The translations under genes were made by a program, and so were the position numbers. From WHSW01 sp963740055 (GTDB lineage Bacteria > Actinomycetota > Thermoleophilia > Solirubrobacterales > 70-9), in NCBI GenBank assembly GCA_963740055.1, contig CAVUCL010000001.1:744001-808000 (forward strand): a DNA stretch of 64,000 bases, written 5' to 3'. The notes beneath the pieces are model-generated. The model was not told the origin of the DNA, ran no database searches, and saw only the letters and a list, made by a program, of their open reading frames with translations. Shown here in pieces: positions 52,921 to 63,484 of this stretch; position 1 is the first letter of the stretch, and each line of letters opens with the position of its first letter.

Positions 52921-55477
52921 CTACTCGCCGCGGTGCGCGTGCGAGGCGGGTTTGCCCTTGCCCTTCTGCTTCTGCTTCGCCGGCAGGGCGGCGTCGGAGG
53001 GCGAGGTCGGCACCGTCGGGTTGTCGATCTCGCCGATCCGGTCGATCAGCCGCTCCCACTGCTCGGGCTTGAGCACCTGGGTGAACTGGGGCCCGCCGCT
53101 GGTCGAGCCGGTCACCGGCCCGTACTGGGGCGCGTAGCCGACGTGGACGTGGTCGGCGTGGTCGCTCATCGCGAACGTCGGCCCGCCCATCTCCATCAGC
53201 GAGATCACCTGGTCGGGGGTCATCGACCCCTGCAGCCTCAGTATCTGCTCGATCAGGGCCTCGGTGATCGACCCCTGGCCCTGGTTACCGAGCACGTTGA
53301 TGCCGTTGATCATCGCGATGTCGACGGCGCTGCCGGTCGAGTGCTGGCTCACGCTGCCGGACGCGGTCATGATGCTGTGGCCGCACTGAAGCGAGGTGAT
53401 CGTGAGCCGGAAGCCGCTCGCGGTCAGGTACTCGAACAGCGCCAGCAGGCGGCGGTCGATGACCCCGGTCTGCACGTCCTGGCGCCCGCACTCGTAGATC
53501 TCGAGCTTCGGGTTCGCGAGCACACGCCGGGCGAGCTGCTCCTTCGACATCAGCAGGATCTGCCCGATCGACGCTTCGTTAGCCTCGAACGGGTCCTTGT
53601 TCGCGACCCGGTAGAGCGCCGTCGCCTCGAGCAGCTTCCAGCCGTCGAGGATCGGCTTCGGGTCGATCGAGGGTGCGCCGCGGCCCGCGGGGCGGATCGA
53701 GAAGTTGACCCGCGAGGCGAGCTCGTCGGTCTCGCCGACGCGGCCGAGTAGCGTCCCGGCGACGACCTTCGAGCCCTTCTCGAGCTCGCGCAGCTCCATC
53801 GTCTTGCGGTTGAACTTCAGGATCCCGCTCGAGTAGGCGCGGTAGCGCTCGAAGTTCGGGAAGTCGTTGAAGAGGTCGTCCTCGAGGCTCGGGGCGTCGT
53901 CTGAGTAGGTGGTCGAGCGCTGGCGCTCGGGGAGCGCGAAGATGCGCTCGCGCGCGTCCTCGGTCGAGACCGGGGCGGTGCTCGCGTCGTCGGCGGGGGC
54001 AGCCGATCCCTTCCCGTCCTCGGCATCCTTCTTCGCGCCCTGCTCGTCCTTTGACTCCTCCGGTGCGGGCTCGTCGCCGGCGCCCTCGTAGTGGGGCGCG
54101 CCGAGCGCGTAGTCCTTGGCCGTCGGCTTGCGCTCCTTCGCCGCCGGATAGGCCTTCGCGAGGTGGCCGAGCCCGGCGTAGGTGAAGCGGTTGCCGTAGG
54201 TGTCCTGGAGGACGACGTACTTGCCGAGCTCCTTCGACTGGCCGATGTCGCGGATGACACCGTCGTTGACCGCGATCACCGGCGCGCCGGGGTCGGCGAA
54301 GATGTCGACGCCGCGCCGGGTCGGCGAGCTGGTCACCGTGTCGGAGACGTTGCCGATCCCGCCCTGGCCGGGCTTCGCGCGCTCGACCGCCTGGCGCTCG
54401 GAGATGTCGTCGGCGTAGCGCGAGTCGGCGGCGACCGGGAAGCGGGCGCCCTCGGTGAGCCCGGTGAGGGAGCCGATCAGGTCGTCGGGAAGCTTCGAGT
54501 ACTGGTTCGCGTACAGGAGCACCTCGTCGACGTACCAGTCGGCGTGGTTGTAGGCGAAGATCGCGGTCCGCAGGTCCTCCTCGCCGCCGGCGGCGTTCAG
54601 GTAGCGGGCCGCGGCGCAGATCGCGTCGACCGGGTTGTAGGGATCCTTGCGGCCGTCGTTGTTGGCGTCGGTCCCGTACATCTCCCAGGTCGAGGGGATG
54701 AACTGCATCCATCCCTGCGCCCCCGCGGTCGAGACGTTGAGGTTCGTGCCGAACGCGGTCTCGATCCGGTTGATCGAGGCGAGCACCTGCCAGGGGATCC
54801 CGTACTGCGTTCCGCAGGCCTGGTAGATCGGGAGCAGGAACGGCGGGATCGTGAACTGGTCGATGACAAAGTTGGGGACGCCGATCGGGGCGGCGCCGAA
54901 GTCGGCGATCGTGAGCCCGGGGTTGGTGAGCGTCGGGGCGCCGTCGGCCTGGCGAAGCGGCGCCGGCTCGACCGGGCCGGGCTCGTTCGCCGACGACTCC
55001 TGCTCGCTGCGGTCGCGGTCGCGCCCCGCCGCCGCCTCCGTCGCCGCGCCCGCCGTTGCCGCCGGGGCCGGCGCTGGCGCCGCCACCTCCACCCCCGCCG
55101 CCGCCATCGGTGGGCGGCTCGGTCGGCACCGGCTCGGTGGGCTCGGTCGGAGCGGGCTCTTCCTCCTCGGGAAGGTCGACGCTGCCGCCGCCGCCGGGCA
55201 GGTCGACTCCGCCGCCGCCGTTGTCGCCGCCGGGCAGGTCGACGCCGCCGCCGCCGGGCAGGTCGAGGCCGCCACCGCCGTCCTCGTCGGGGAGGTCGAC
55301 TCCGGCGCCGCCGGGAAGCTCTATGTCGTTGTCGCCGGAGTCACCGCCGATGATGTCTCCGACCTGGGCGCTCACAGTGCCTGACGCGATGATCGCCGAG
55401 ATCACCGCCAGCGCCACCGTGAGCAAAGCCTTCCGTGCCACTCTTCTCTCTCTCCGCATCCGTACGTCACGGGGCAT
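52921..55477 (-). CDS. Multidomain cell-wall hydrolase: SLT transglycosylase, degenerate LytM, M15-like (one frameshift)
   Basis: About 851 residues after skipping one extra G at ~55023 (GGG|G|CGC). In order: signal peptide (KALLTVALAVISAIIASGTVSA), Gly/Pro-rich DLPGGGG repeats and a PTEPTEP linker, a lytic transglycosylase domain (INRIETAFG ... AGAQGWMQFIPSTW, catalytic Glu in RIE), and an M23/LytM-like domain (GVDIFADPGAPVIAVNDGVI). A C-terminal domain with GSAVDIAMI and HADHVHVGY follows. The LytM zinc ligands are missing (HxGxD reads RRGVD, YAH reads YAG), so that domain is probably non-catalytic. ATG 55459 is an alternative start. The gene is divergent from dnaX. Confidence 0.8.
55171..55320. 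repeat. Coding low-complexity DLPGGGG-type repeats
   Basis: Tandem imperfect 24-27-base units containing GCCGGGCAGGTCGA recur four to five times in the 5' part of the cell-wall hydrolase gene (minus strand). They encode VDLPGGGG-like repeats that form a flexible wall-spanning linker. Confidence 0.7.
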
Positions 55478-55602
55478 TGCCCCCCCGACCGTGAGGCCAA
55501 CATACCCACCTATCGTGGGAAATACGCCGGTTCTCCGCGGAAAGATCACCGGCTTGCGGTAGGCCTCGTGGGCGCTCTGGACGCGGCGCTAGTATCGGCG
55601 CG

Positions 55603-57292
55603 GTGACCGCGGAGACCTCCCTCTACCGCCGCCACCGCCCGCAGACGTTCGACCAGGTGGTCGGCCAGGAGCACGTCGTGCGCACGCTCAGCAACGCGGT
55701 CGAGCGCGACCGCGTCCACCACGCCTACCTGTTCGTCGGCTCGCGCGGCACCGGCAAGACCTCGCTGGCGAAGATCCTCGCCCGCTCGCTCAACTGCGTC
55801 GACGGCCCGACCCTGACCCCGTGCGGCGAGTGCGAGTCCTGCGTCACGATCGCCGCCGGCACCTCGCTCGACGTGATCGAGATGGACGCCGCCTCGAACC
55901 GCTCGGTCGACGACATCCGCGACCTGCGCGAGCGGGTCGGCTACGCGCCCGCCGCCGGGCGCTGGAAGGTCTACATCCTCGACGAGGCGCACATGCTCAC
56001 CCGCGAGGCCTGGAACGCGTTCCTGAAGACGCTCGAGGAGCCGCCGCCGAACACCGTCTTCGTCCTCGCGACGACCGAGCCGCACAAGGTGATGGCGACG
56101 ATCGTCGACCGCTGCCAGCGCTTCGACTTCCAGCGCCCGTCGCTGGAGCAGATCGCCGAGGTGATCACGCCGGGTCTGCGCCGCCGAGGCGATCGAGATC
56201 GCCGACGGCGCCGTCGCCGCGATCGCCCGCTCGGCGGCGGGCAGCTTTCGCGACGCGCTCGGGACCCTCGACCAGCTCGTCTCCTACGGCGGTCCCGAGG
56301 TCGCACACCGACGACGTGCTCGCCGTGCTCGGGGTCGCCGACGCCGAGCTGATCCTCGCCGCGGCCGACGCGATCGCCGCCGGCGACGGGCGGGCGGCGC
56401 TCGAGGTCAGCGAGCAGCTCTCGCGCTCGGGCCGCGACGTGAGCCAGTTCGCCCGCGACCTGCTCGCCCACCTGCGCCAGCTGATCGTGATCCGCACCGC
56501 CGGCGAGCTTCCCGACGCGTTCACGCGTCACCGCCGCCGACCCCGAGCGCCTGCGCGCTCAGGCCGCGGCGATGACCGACCCCGGGCTCGGGCGCTCGAT
56601 CGACGTGCTCTCGGCGGCGCTGGCGGCGATCCGCGAGGGCGACGAGCCGCGGATGACGGTCGAGCTGGCGCTGCTTCGCTGCGCCCGCCCACAGCTCGAT
56701 CCCTCGCGCGAGGCGCTGGCGGAGCGGCTCGAGCGGCTCGAGCGCGGCGCGGGCGTCGCCGACTCGCCGGCGCCGGCGCCGGCGCAGCCGCCGGCGAGCG
56801 AGGCGCCGCCCGAACCAGCCGAGGCGCCCGAGGCACCCGAGCCGCCCGAGGCACCCGAGCCGCCCGCCGACGACGCGAGCGCCGACCGCGATCGAGCTCG
56901 ACCAGCTGATGAGCCTCTGGCCGGCGGTGATCGACCAGCTGCGCCAGGGTGGCTCGGAGCTGCTCTCGCACGTGCTCGCGACCGCGCGCCCGGTTGCGGT
57001 CGACATCGAGGAGGCGGTGCTCGAGGTCGGCTTCCCGCCCTCGGCCGCGTTCAACAAGCGCAAGGCCGAGGCGAGCGAGGCGCGCGACCGGTTCGCCGAG
57101 GCGGTGAAGACGATCGTCGGCGAGCGCCTGCGGCCCGTCTACGTGCTGCTCGACGCCGACGACGAGGTGTCGCGGCCGAGGAGAAGCTGACCGAGGACGA
57201 GCTGATCGAGCTGATCGAGACCGAGTTCGACGCCGAGGAAGTACGTAGCCGAGCCCGAGGGCGAGGCCGAACCGAAGGAGATGAAGGGATGA
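55603..57292 (+). CDS. dnaX: DNA polymerase III subunit gamma/tau, six frameshifts
   Basis: The clamp-loader ATPase of replication. LYRRHRPQTFDQVVGQEHV, Walker A GSRGTGKTS, the zinc module CGECESC, Walker B YILDEAHML and sensor-1 LATTEPHKV are in the first frame. Later parts (AAIARSAAGSFRDALGTLDQL, HTDDVLAVLG, the Pro/Ala-rich linker, a C-terminal tau-like domain ending EPKEMKG) need five one-base gains removed (~56171, ~56317, ~56526, ~56886, ~57241) and one loss restored (~57173), giving 561 residues. GTG 55603 starts it, and its stop overlaps the ybaB start. No A-rich slippery site for the known gamma/tau -1 shift is visible. Confidence 0.9.
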
Positions 57293-57633
57293 CACGGCTA
57301 CCCCAGGGCGGCGCCGGCGGCTTCGACCTGAACTCGATGATGAAGCAGGTCCAGCAGATGCAGGCCGAGATGACCGAGGCGCAGGAGAAGCTCAAGGACG
57401 AGGTCGTCGACGCGAGCGCCGGCGGCGGCATGGTGAAGGTGAAGATGAGCGGCGACCTGCGCCTGCTCGAGCTCGCGATCGACCCCGAGGCGATCGACCC
57501 GGAGGACCCCGAGCTGCTCCAGGACATGGTCCTCGCCGCGGTCAACGAGGCGCTGCGCTCGGCGCAGGAGCTCGCCTCGAGCCGGATGGGCGGGATCGCC
57601 GGCGCCGGCGGCCTCGGCCTCCCCGGCCTCTAG
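57289..57633 (+). CDS. ybaB: YbaB/EbfC-family nucleoid-associated protein
   Basis: 114 residues: a helical coil (MMKQVQQMQAEMTEAQEKL) then VDASAGGGMVKVKMSGDLRLLELAIDPEAIDPEDPELLQDMVLAAVNEAL, the DNA-binding YbaB fold, ending in a Gly-rich tail. It lies in the conserved dnaX-ybaB-recR order, and its ATG overlaps the corrected dnaX stop (ATGA). Intact, although both neighbours are frameshifted. Confidence 0.93.
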   Translation: MTRLPQGGAGGFDLNSMMKQVQQMQAEMTEAQEKLKDEVVDASAGGGMVKVKMSGDLRLLELAIDPEAIDPEDPELLQDMVLAAVNEALRSAQELASSRMGGIAGAGGLGLPGL

Positions 57634-57673
57634 ACGACCGGCGGGCGCCGGGGCGCCCGCTAGCTTGCCGAGC

Positions 57674-58271
57674 ATGTATCCGCAGCCGATCGAGCGGCTC
57701 GATCGCACGAGCTCGCGAAGCTCCCCGGGATCGGGCAGCGGACCGCGCAGCGCCTCGCCTTCCACGTCCTGCGCGCCGAGGACGCCGACGCGTTCGCGCT
57801 CGCCGACGCGATCCGCGAGGTGAAGGAGAAGGTCGGCCTCTGCGAGGTCTGCTTCAACCTCGCCGAGGGCCCGCGATGCCGAGGTCTGCGCCGACGCGCG
57901 CCGCGACGGCTCGCTGATCTGCGTCGTCGAGGAGCCGGCGGACGTGATCCCGATCGAGCGCACGCACGAGTACCGCGGCCTCTACCACGTGCTCGGCGGC
58001 GCGCTCTCGCCGATCGACGGGATCGACCCCGAGGACCTGAAGATCGCCGAGCTGGTCGAGCGCGCCGACGACGGCGAGGTGACCGAGGTCGTGCTCGCGA
58101 CCAACCCGACGACGACCGGCGAGGCGACCGCGCATCACATCGCCGAGCTCCTGCGCGGCCGAGGTCGCGATCACCCGGCTCGCCAGCGGCCTCCCGGTCG
58201 GCGCCGACCTCGAGCACGCCGACGAGGTCACCCTCGGGCGCGCATTCGCCGGCCGCCGCGCGGTCGGCTGA
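57674..58271 (+). CDS. recR: Recombination protein RecR, four frameshifts
   Basis: The DNA repair mediator acting with RecF/RecO. After removal of four extra bases it reads 197 residues (usual ~200). It has MYPQPIERLI, helix-hairpin-helix LPGIGQRTAQRLAFH, zinc finger CEVCFNLAEGPRCEVC, Toprim VVEEPADV, and C-terminal ITRLASGLPVGADLEHADEVTLGRAF. The extra bases lie at ~57705 (CTC|G|ATC), ~57714, ~57883 (TGC|C|GAG) and ~58165 (GGC|C|GAG). ATG 57674 is 40 bases after ybaB. Confidence 0.9.
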
Positions 58272-58288
58272 GCGCCAACGCTCAGCCT

Positions 58289-60399
58289 CTAGGCCTCGCT
58301 CAGGCCGATCCGCTCGTGCAGGCGTCGCAGGGGCGCCGGCGCCCACCAGTTCCAGCGCCCGAGCAGCTCCATCAGCGACGGCACCAGCAGCGCGCGGATG
58401 ATCGTCGCGTCGATCAGGACCGCGATCGCCGTTCCGAGCCCGACCTCCTTGATGAAGACGATCTCGGAGGTGACGAAGGCGCCGATCGCGATCGAGAACA
58501 GCAGCGCCGCCGCGGTGACGATCCGTCCGGTGCGCTCGAGGCCGACGGCGACCGCCTCGGAGTCGGAGAGACCGCCGTCGCGGGCCTCCTTGATCCGCGA
58601 GAGCAGGAAGACCCCGTAGTCGGTCGAGAGCCCGAAGGCGACCGCGAACAGCAGCAGCGGCTGGGTCGACTCGAGCCCGCCCTGGCTCGTGTAGCCGAGC
58701 AGGCCCTCGAAGCGGCCGTCCTGGAAGATCAGGACCAGGATCCCGAACGCCGCGCTGAGGCCGAGCGCGTTCATCAGGATCTGCTTCAGCGGCAGGACCA
58801 CCGAGCCGGTCATCAGGAAGAGGACGACGAAGGTGACCCCGACGACGATCGCCAGCACCAGCGGCAGGTGGTCGACGAGGCTCTGCTGGAGGTCGACGTA
58901 GGAGGCGGTGAAGCCGGCGACGCGGACGCCGTCCGACGTCGGCGCGGATCGACTCGACCAGGTCCTGGCTGCGCCCGCTCAGGGGTGGCGAGTCGCTCGA
59001 CCGCCTCGATCGCGAACGTCGCCGCGCTCGAGCGCGACCGGCGGGTTGACCGCCGGCGACGCCCTCGACGCGCTCGACCCGGGCGGCGACCCGAGCCGCG
59101 TCGGCCCGGTCGGCGTCGCCGAGCTCGAGCGTGATCGGCTGTCGCGGATAGGGCGGGAACTCGGCGCGCAGGACGTCGTCGACCTGGCGCGCGCTCGTGT
59201 CCTTGGGCAGCACCTGCGCGTCGACCGAGGTGAACTCGATCCGAGAGGAACGGGATCCCGAGCGCGATCAGCAGCGCCGCGCTGGCGACCGCGATCCGGC
59301 CCGGGACCCGCATCACGACGCGCGAGAGCCGGTACCAGAAGCCGCTCGTCGCCGGGCGCGAGTCGGCCTCGGCGCGGCGCTGGAGGAAGGCGGGGGAGAG
59401 CGCGTTGACGCGGTTGCCGAGCAGGGCGAGGATCGCCGGCAGGACGATCAGCGCGATCGCCGCCGCGATCAGCGCCACCAGCGAGCCGCCGAGGCCCATC
59501 GAGTAGAGGAAGCGCTGCGGGAAGACGAGCAGCGAGGCGAGGGCGCCGGCGACGGTGAGCGAGCAGAACAGGACCGTGCGCCCGGCGGTCGCCATCGTCC
59601 GCCGCATCGCCTCGAGCCCGGGCCCGGTGCGGGCGATCTCCTCGCGGTAGCGCGAGACGATGAACAGGCTGTAGTCGATCGCGAGCCCGAGGCCGAGCCC
59701 GGTGACGAGGTTGAGGGCGAAGATCGAGACCGATCCGAACTCGCTCGCGATCCGCAGCATGACGAACGTGCCGACGATCGCCAGCCCGCCGACCAGCAGC
59801 GGCAGCATCGCGGCGACGAGGCTGCGGAAGAAGAGCAGCGAGAGCAGGAAGAGGAGCGGGAAGGCGTAGAGCTCGGCGGTCCGCAGGTCGCTCTCGACCT
59901 GCTCGTTGACCTGCGCCTGGGCGAGCGCTCCGCCGCCGACCGTGACCCCGGGCTCATCCGCGAGCGAGTCGGCGATCCGCTCCGCCGCCTCCTGGGTCAG
60001 GTCGTCGTCGGTGGGCTCGAGCGCGACCGCGAGGTAGGTGGTCTCGCCGTCGGCGGAGACGAACGCCTTCGCGCCCGTGCTCGCGAAGCTCTCGACCGCG
60101 GCGACGTCCGGGTCGCCGGCGACGCGGTCGGCGAGCGCCTCGACCCGCTGGCGACCGGCCGCGCTCTCGACCTCGGCGTCCTCGATCAGGACGACGACGC
60201 CGGTCTCGCGGTAGCCGGCGCGCTCGAGCCGCTCGTCGGCGATCACGCTCTCGGTGTCGGGGTCGTCGGCACCGTAGGGGTCGAGTCGGTCGGCGACGCC
60301 GGCGCCGGCCGCCCCGGCGACGATCGACGCGATCACGGCGCCGATCACGACGCGCTTGCCGCGGCGCTGGGCGAGCCCGGCCAGTCGTTCGAAGATCAT
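58289..60399 (-). CDS. MMPL/RND-family membrane transporter, five frameshifts
   Basis: An MMPL-type exporter of ~701 residues after five one-base gains are removed. It has two halves, each with a TM bundle (LYAFPLLFLLSLLFFRSLVAAMLPLLVGG; MLAIVVGVTFVVLFLMTGSVVLP) and the conserved intramembrane GLGLAIDYSLF and GLSTDYGVFLLSR segments. The large second extracytoplasmic loop (58.9-59.25 kb) holds all five shifts. AGGGAGG precedes ATG 60399. It overlaps the PadR gene by four bases and is probably PadR-controlled drug or lipid export. Confidence 0.85.
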
Positions 60400-60956
60400 C
60401 GGGTCCTCCCTGCGGTCGTGTTCGGTGCCGTGGCGGAGCGCAGGGCCTCGGCCTCGCGCTCGCACCACTCGGCGGTGAAGTCGTTGAGGGCGATCCCAAA
60501 GCGCAGCGCGACGTAGGTCGAGCTCGCGTCGCTGCGGTCGGGTTTGCCGGCCTCGATCTCGCGCAGGCGGGCGCCGAGGTCGAGGTGGTGGGCGCGCTTC
60601 GCCTCGAGCGCCGCGACCGTCGCCTCCGGCCCGAGGCTCTCGGAGAAGAAGACCTTGAGCAGGCTCTCGTCGCGCATCTCCTGGATCGCCGCCGGATCGC
60701 CGAGCCAGCCGGCGAGCGCCTCGCGCCCCGCCTCGGTGAGCCGGTAGACGGTCTTCGGACGGGCGCCCTGGGGCTCGGCGGCGCCCTCGATCAGGCCCGC
60801 CTCCGCGAGCCGGCGAAGCTCGGGATAGATCTGGCCGTAGCTCGCCGCCCAGAAGAAGCGGGTCGAGTGGTCGACGAAGGCCTTGATCTCATAGCCCGAC
60901 ATCGGCCGGAAGCCGAGCATCCCGAGGATCACGTGGGCGGTGGGCGAGAGCTCCAT
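60396..60956 (-). CDS. PadR-family transcriptional regulator
   Basis: 186 residues: MELSPTAHVILGMLGFRPMSGYEIKAFVDHSTRFFWAASYGQIYPELRRLAEAGLIEG is the PadR winged helix, followed by a Vir-like C-terminal helical domain (RDESLLKVFFSESLGPEATVAALEAKRAHHL). It is cotranscribed with the MMPL gene (ATGA overlap), a common PadR-pump arrangement, and is intact. Confidence 0.92.
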   Translation of the reverse strand: MELSPTAHVILGMLGFRPMSGYEIKAFVDHSTRFFWAASYGQIYPELRRLAEAGLIEGAAEPQGARPKTVYRLTEAGREALAGWLGDPAAIQEMRDESLLKVFFSESLGPEATVAALEAKRAHHLDLGARLREIEAGKPDRSDASSTYVALRFGIALNDFTAEWCEREAEALRSATAPNTTAGRTR

Positions 60957-60967
60957 CGCCGCGCAAC

Positions 60968-60986
60968 ATATATCCGTCAGATATAT
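60968..60986. promoter_or_regulatory. AT-rich inverted repeat, PadR operator candidate
   Basis: ATATATC-CGTCA-GATATAT, 7-bp perfect arms, 12 bases upstream of the PadR start. It is an isolated AT-rich island in very GC-rich DNA and a good candidate for the PadR binding site and -10 region. Confidence 0.6.
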
Positions 60987-61002
60987 CTATCCGTGATAGC
61001 CG

Positions 61003-62184
61003 TCACTCTGCGGCGCTCAGGCCGAGATCGCGCTTGAGCGCGAGCACCCGCCCCGCGGCCTCGCCGAGCCGGGCGCGCGAGAGCTCGCCGGACTCGAGCG
61101 CGGCGAGGATCCGTTCGCGCACCTGCCGCTGGTCGGCGACCGAGCCGATCTGGACCAGGTCGGCGCCGGCGGCGAGCGCGGTCACGGCAGCCTCGGGGAC
61201 CCGGTAGCCGGCGCGCACCGCGCCGGCGCCGAGGTCGTCGGTGATCGCGACGCCATCGAAGCCGAGCTCGTCGCGCAGGAGCCCGGTCGCGACGGGCTCG
61301 GCCATCGCCGCCGGGGTCACCGGGTCGTAGGCCACGTAGGCGGCGAGCGAGAGAACGACCGCCGGCGCCCGCTCGGCGAACGCGGCCTCGAACGGGACCA
61401 GGTCGCGGCTGGCGAGCCCGGCGGCGTCGAGGCTGACCGTCGCCGGGCCGAGGCTGGTGTCCTGCGAGGCGGCACCGAGCCCGGGGAAGTGCGCGGCGGC
61501 GCAGGCGATCTCGCCCTGGCGGCAGCCCCGCACCGCCGCCGCGGTCATCTCGGCCGCGACCTGGGCATCGTCGGAGAAGGCTCGGTCGGCGACCGGGCTG
61601 TCGAGGGTGGCGACGTCGGCGACCGGGGCCAGGTTGAGGTCGAACCCCGCGCCCGCGAGCGCCTGTGCGGTGGCCAGCGCCCACTCCACGGCCGCCGCGG
61701 GAGAGCCGCCGTCGCCGATCTCGAGCTCGGTCTGCTCCGGCGGCAGGTCGGCGAGCTCCCGGTAGGCGCCACCCTCCTGCGAGGTCGCGATCAGCGGCGG
61801 CACGCGCCCGTCGGCTCGGCCCGCGCGCGCCAGGCGCTCGACCAGCGCGGTCCCGGTCGCCGCGTCGGGCCAGTTGGCCGCGGCGACGAGGACTCCGCCG
61901 AGCTCGCGCTCGGCGAGCTCGTCGAAGACCTCGCTCTCGGTGCCGGTGCCGTCGAAGCCGAGCAGCAGGACCTGGTCGACCAGCTGCTCGTCGTCGAGCC
62001 CGGCGGCGGGGCCGGTGACCGGCGCCCGCTCGCCGGCGGCCGCGTCCCCGCCCTCCTGCTCGTCGTCGCCGGCGTCGCGGGCGAACAGCAGCCATGCGCC
62101 GACGGCGAGCACCGCGATCAGGGCGAGCGCAGCCGCGCGCCGCCGTCGGTGCTTGGCCAGCGTCGGCCGCCGTGGAAGCTCCAT
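61003..62184 (-). CDS. Glycoside hydrolase family 3-like membrane-anchored protein (degenerate motifs)
   Basis: 393 residues with an N-terminal anchor (AAALALIAVLAVGAWLLFA), then a GH3 N-terminal TIM-barrel domain (LDDEQLVDQVLLLGFDGTG ... GVAITDDLGAGAV). Several NagZ-type motifs are altered: IDQEGG is TSQEGG, KHFPGHG is AHFPGLG, and the DTxxDSH loop is not present. The nucleophile Asp region (TDDLG) is kept. It may be a divergent hydrolase or a sugar-binding pseudoenzyme acting on peptidoglycan. It is divergent from lysC with only 29 bases between starts. Confidence 0.8.
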   Translation of the reverse strand: MELPRRPTLAKHRRRRAAALALIAVLAVGAWLLFARDAGDDEQEGGDAAAGERAPVTGPAAGLDDEQLVDQVLLLGFDGTGTESEVFDELAERELGGVLVAAANWPDAATGTALVERLARAGRADGRVPPLIATSQEGGAYRELADLPPEQTELEIGDGGSPAAAVEWALATAQALAGAGFDLNLAPVADVATLDSPVADRAFSDDAQVAAEMTAAAVRGCRQGEIACAAAHFPGLGAASQDTSLGPATVSLDAAGLASRDLVPFEAAFAERAPAVVLSLAAYVAYDPVTPAAMAEPVATGLLRDELGFDGVAITDDLGAGAVRAGYRVPEAAVTALAAGADLVQIGSVADQRQVRERILAALESGELSRARLGEAAGRVLALKRDLGLSAAE

Positions 62185-62213
62185 CAGGCCGGCGATCGTA
62201 TTCTCAGCCGCAG

Positions 62214-63482
<1,269 letters not shown>

Positions 63483-63484
63483 CG

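Noticed and set aside
55603..57292. Programmed -1 frameshift making gamma from tau
   Set aside because: No A-rich slippery heptamer with hairpin is visible; the observed shifts are mostly +1 and multiple.
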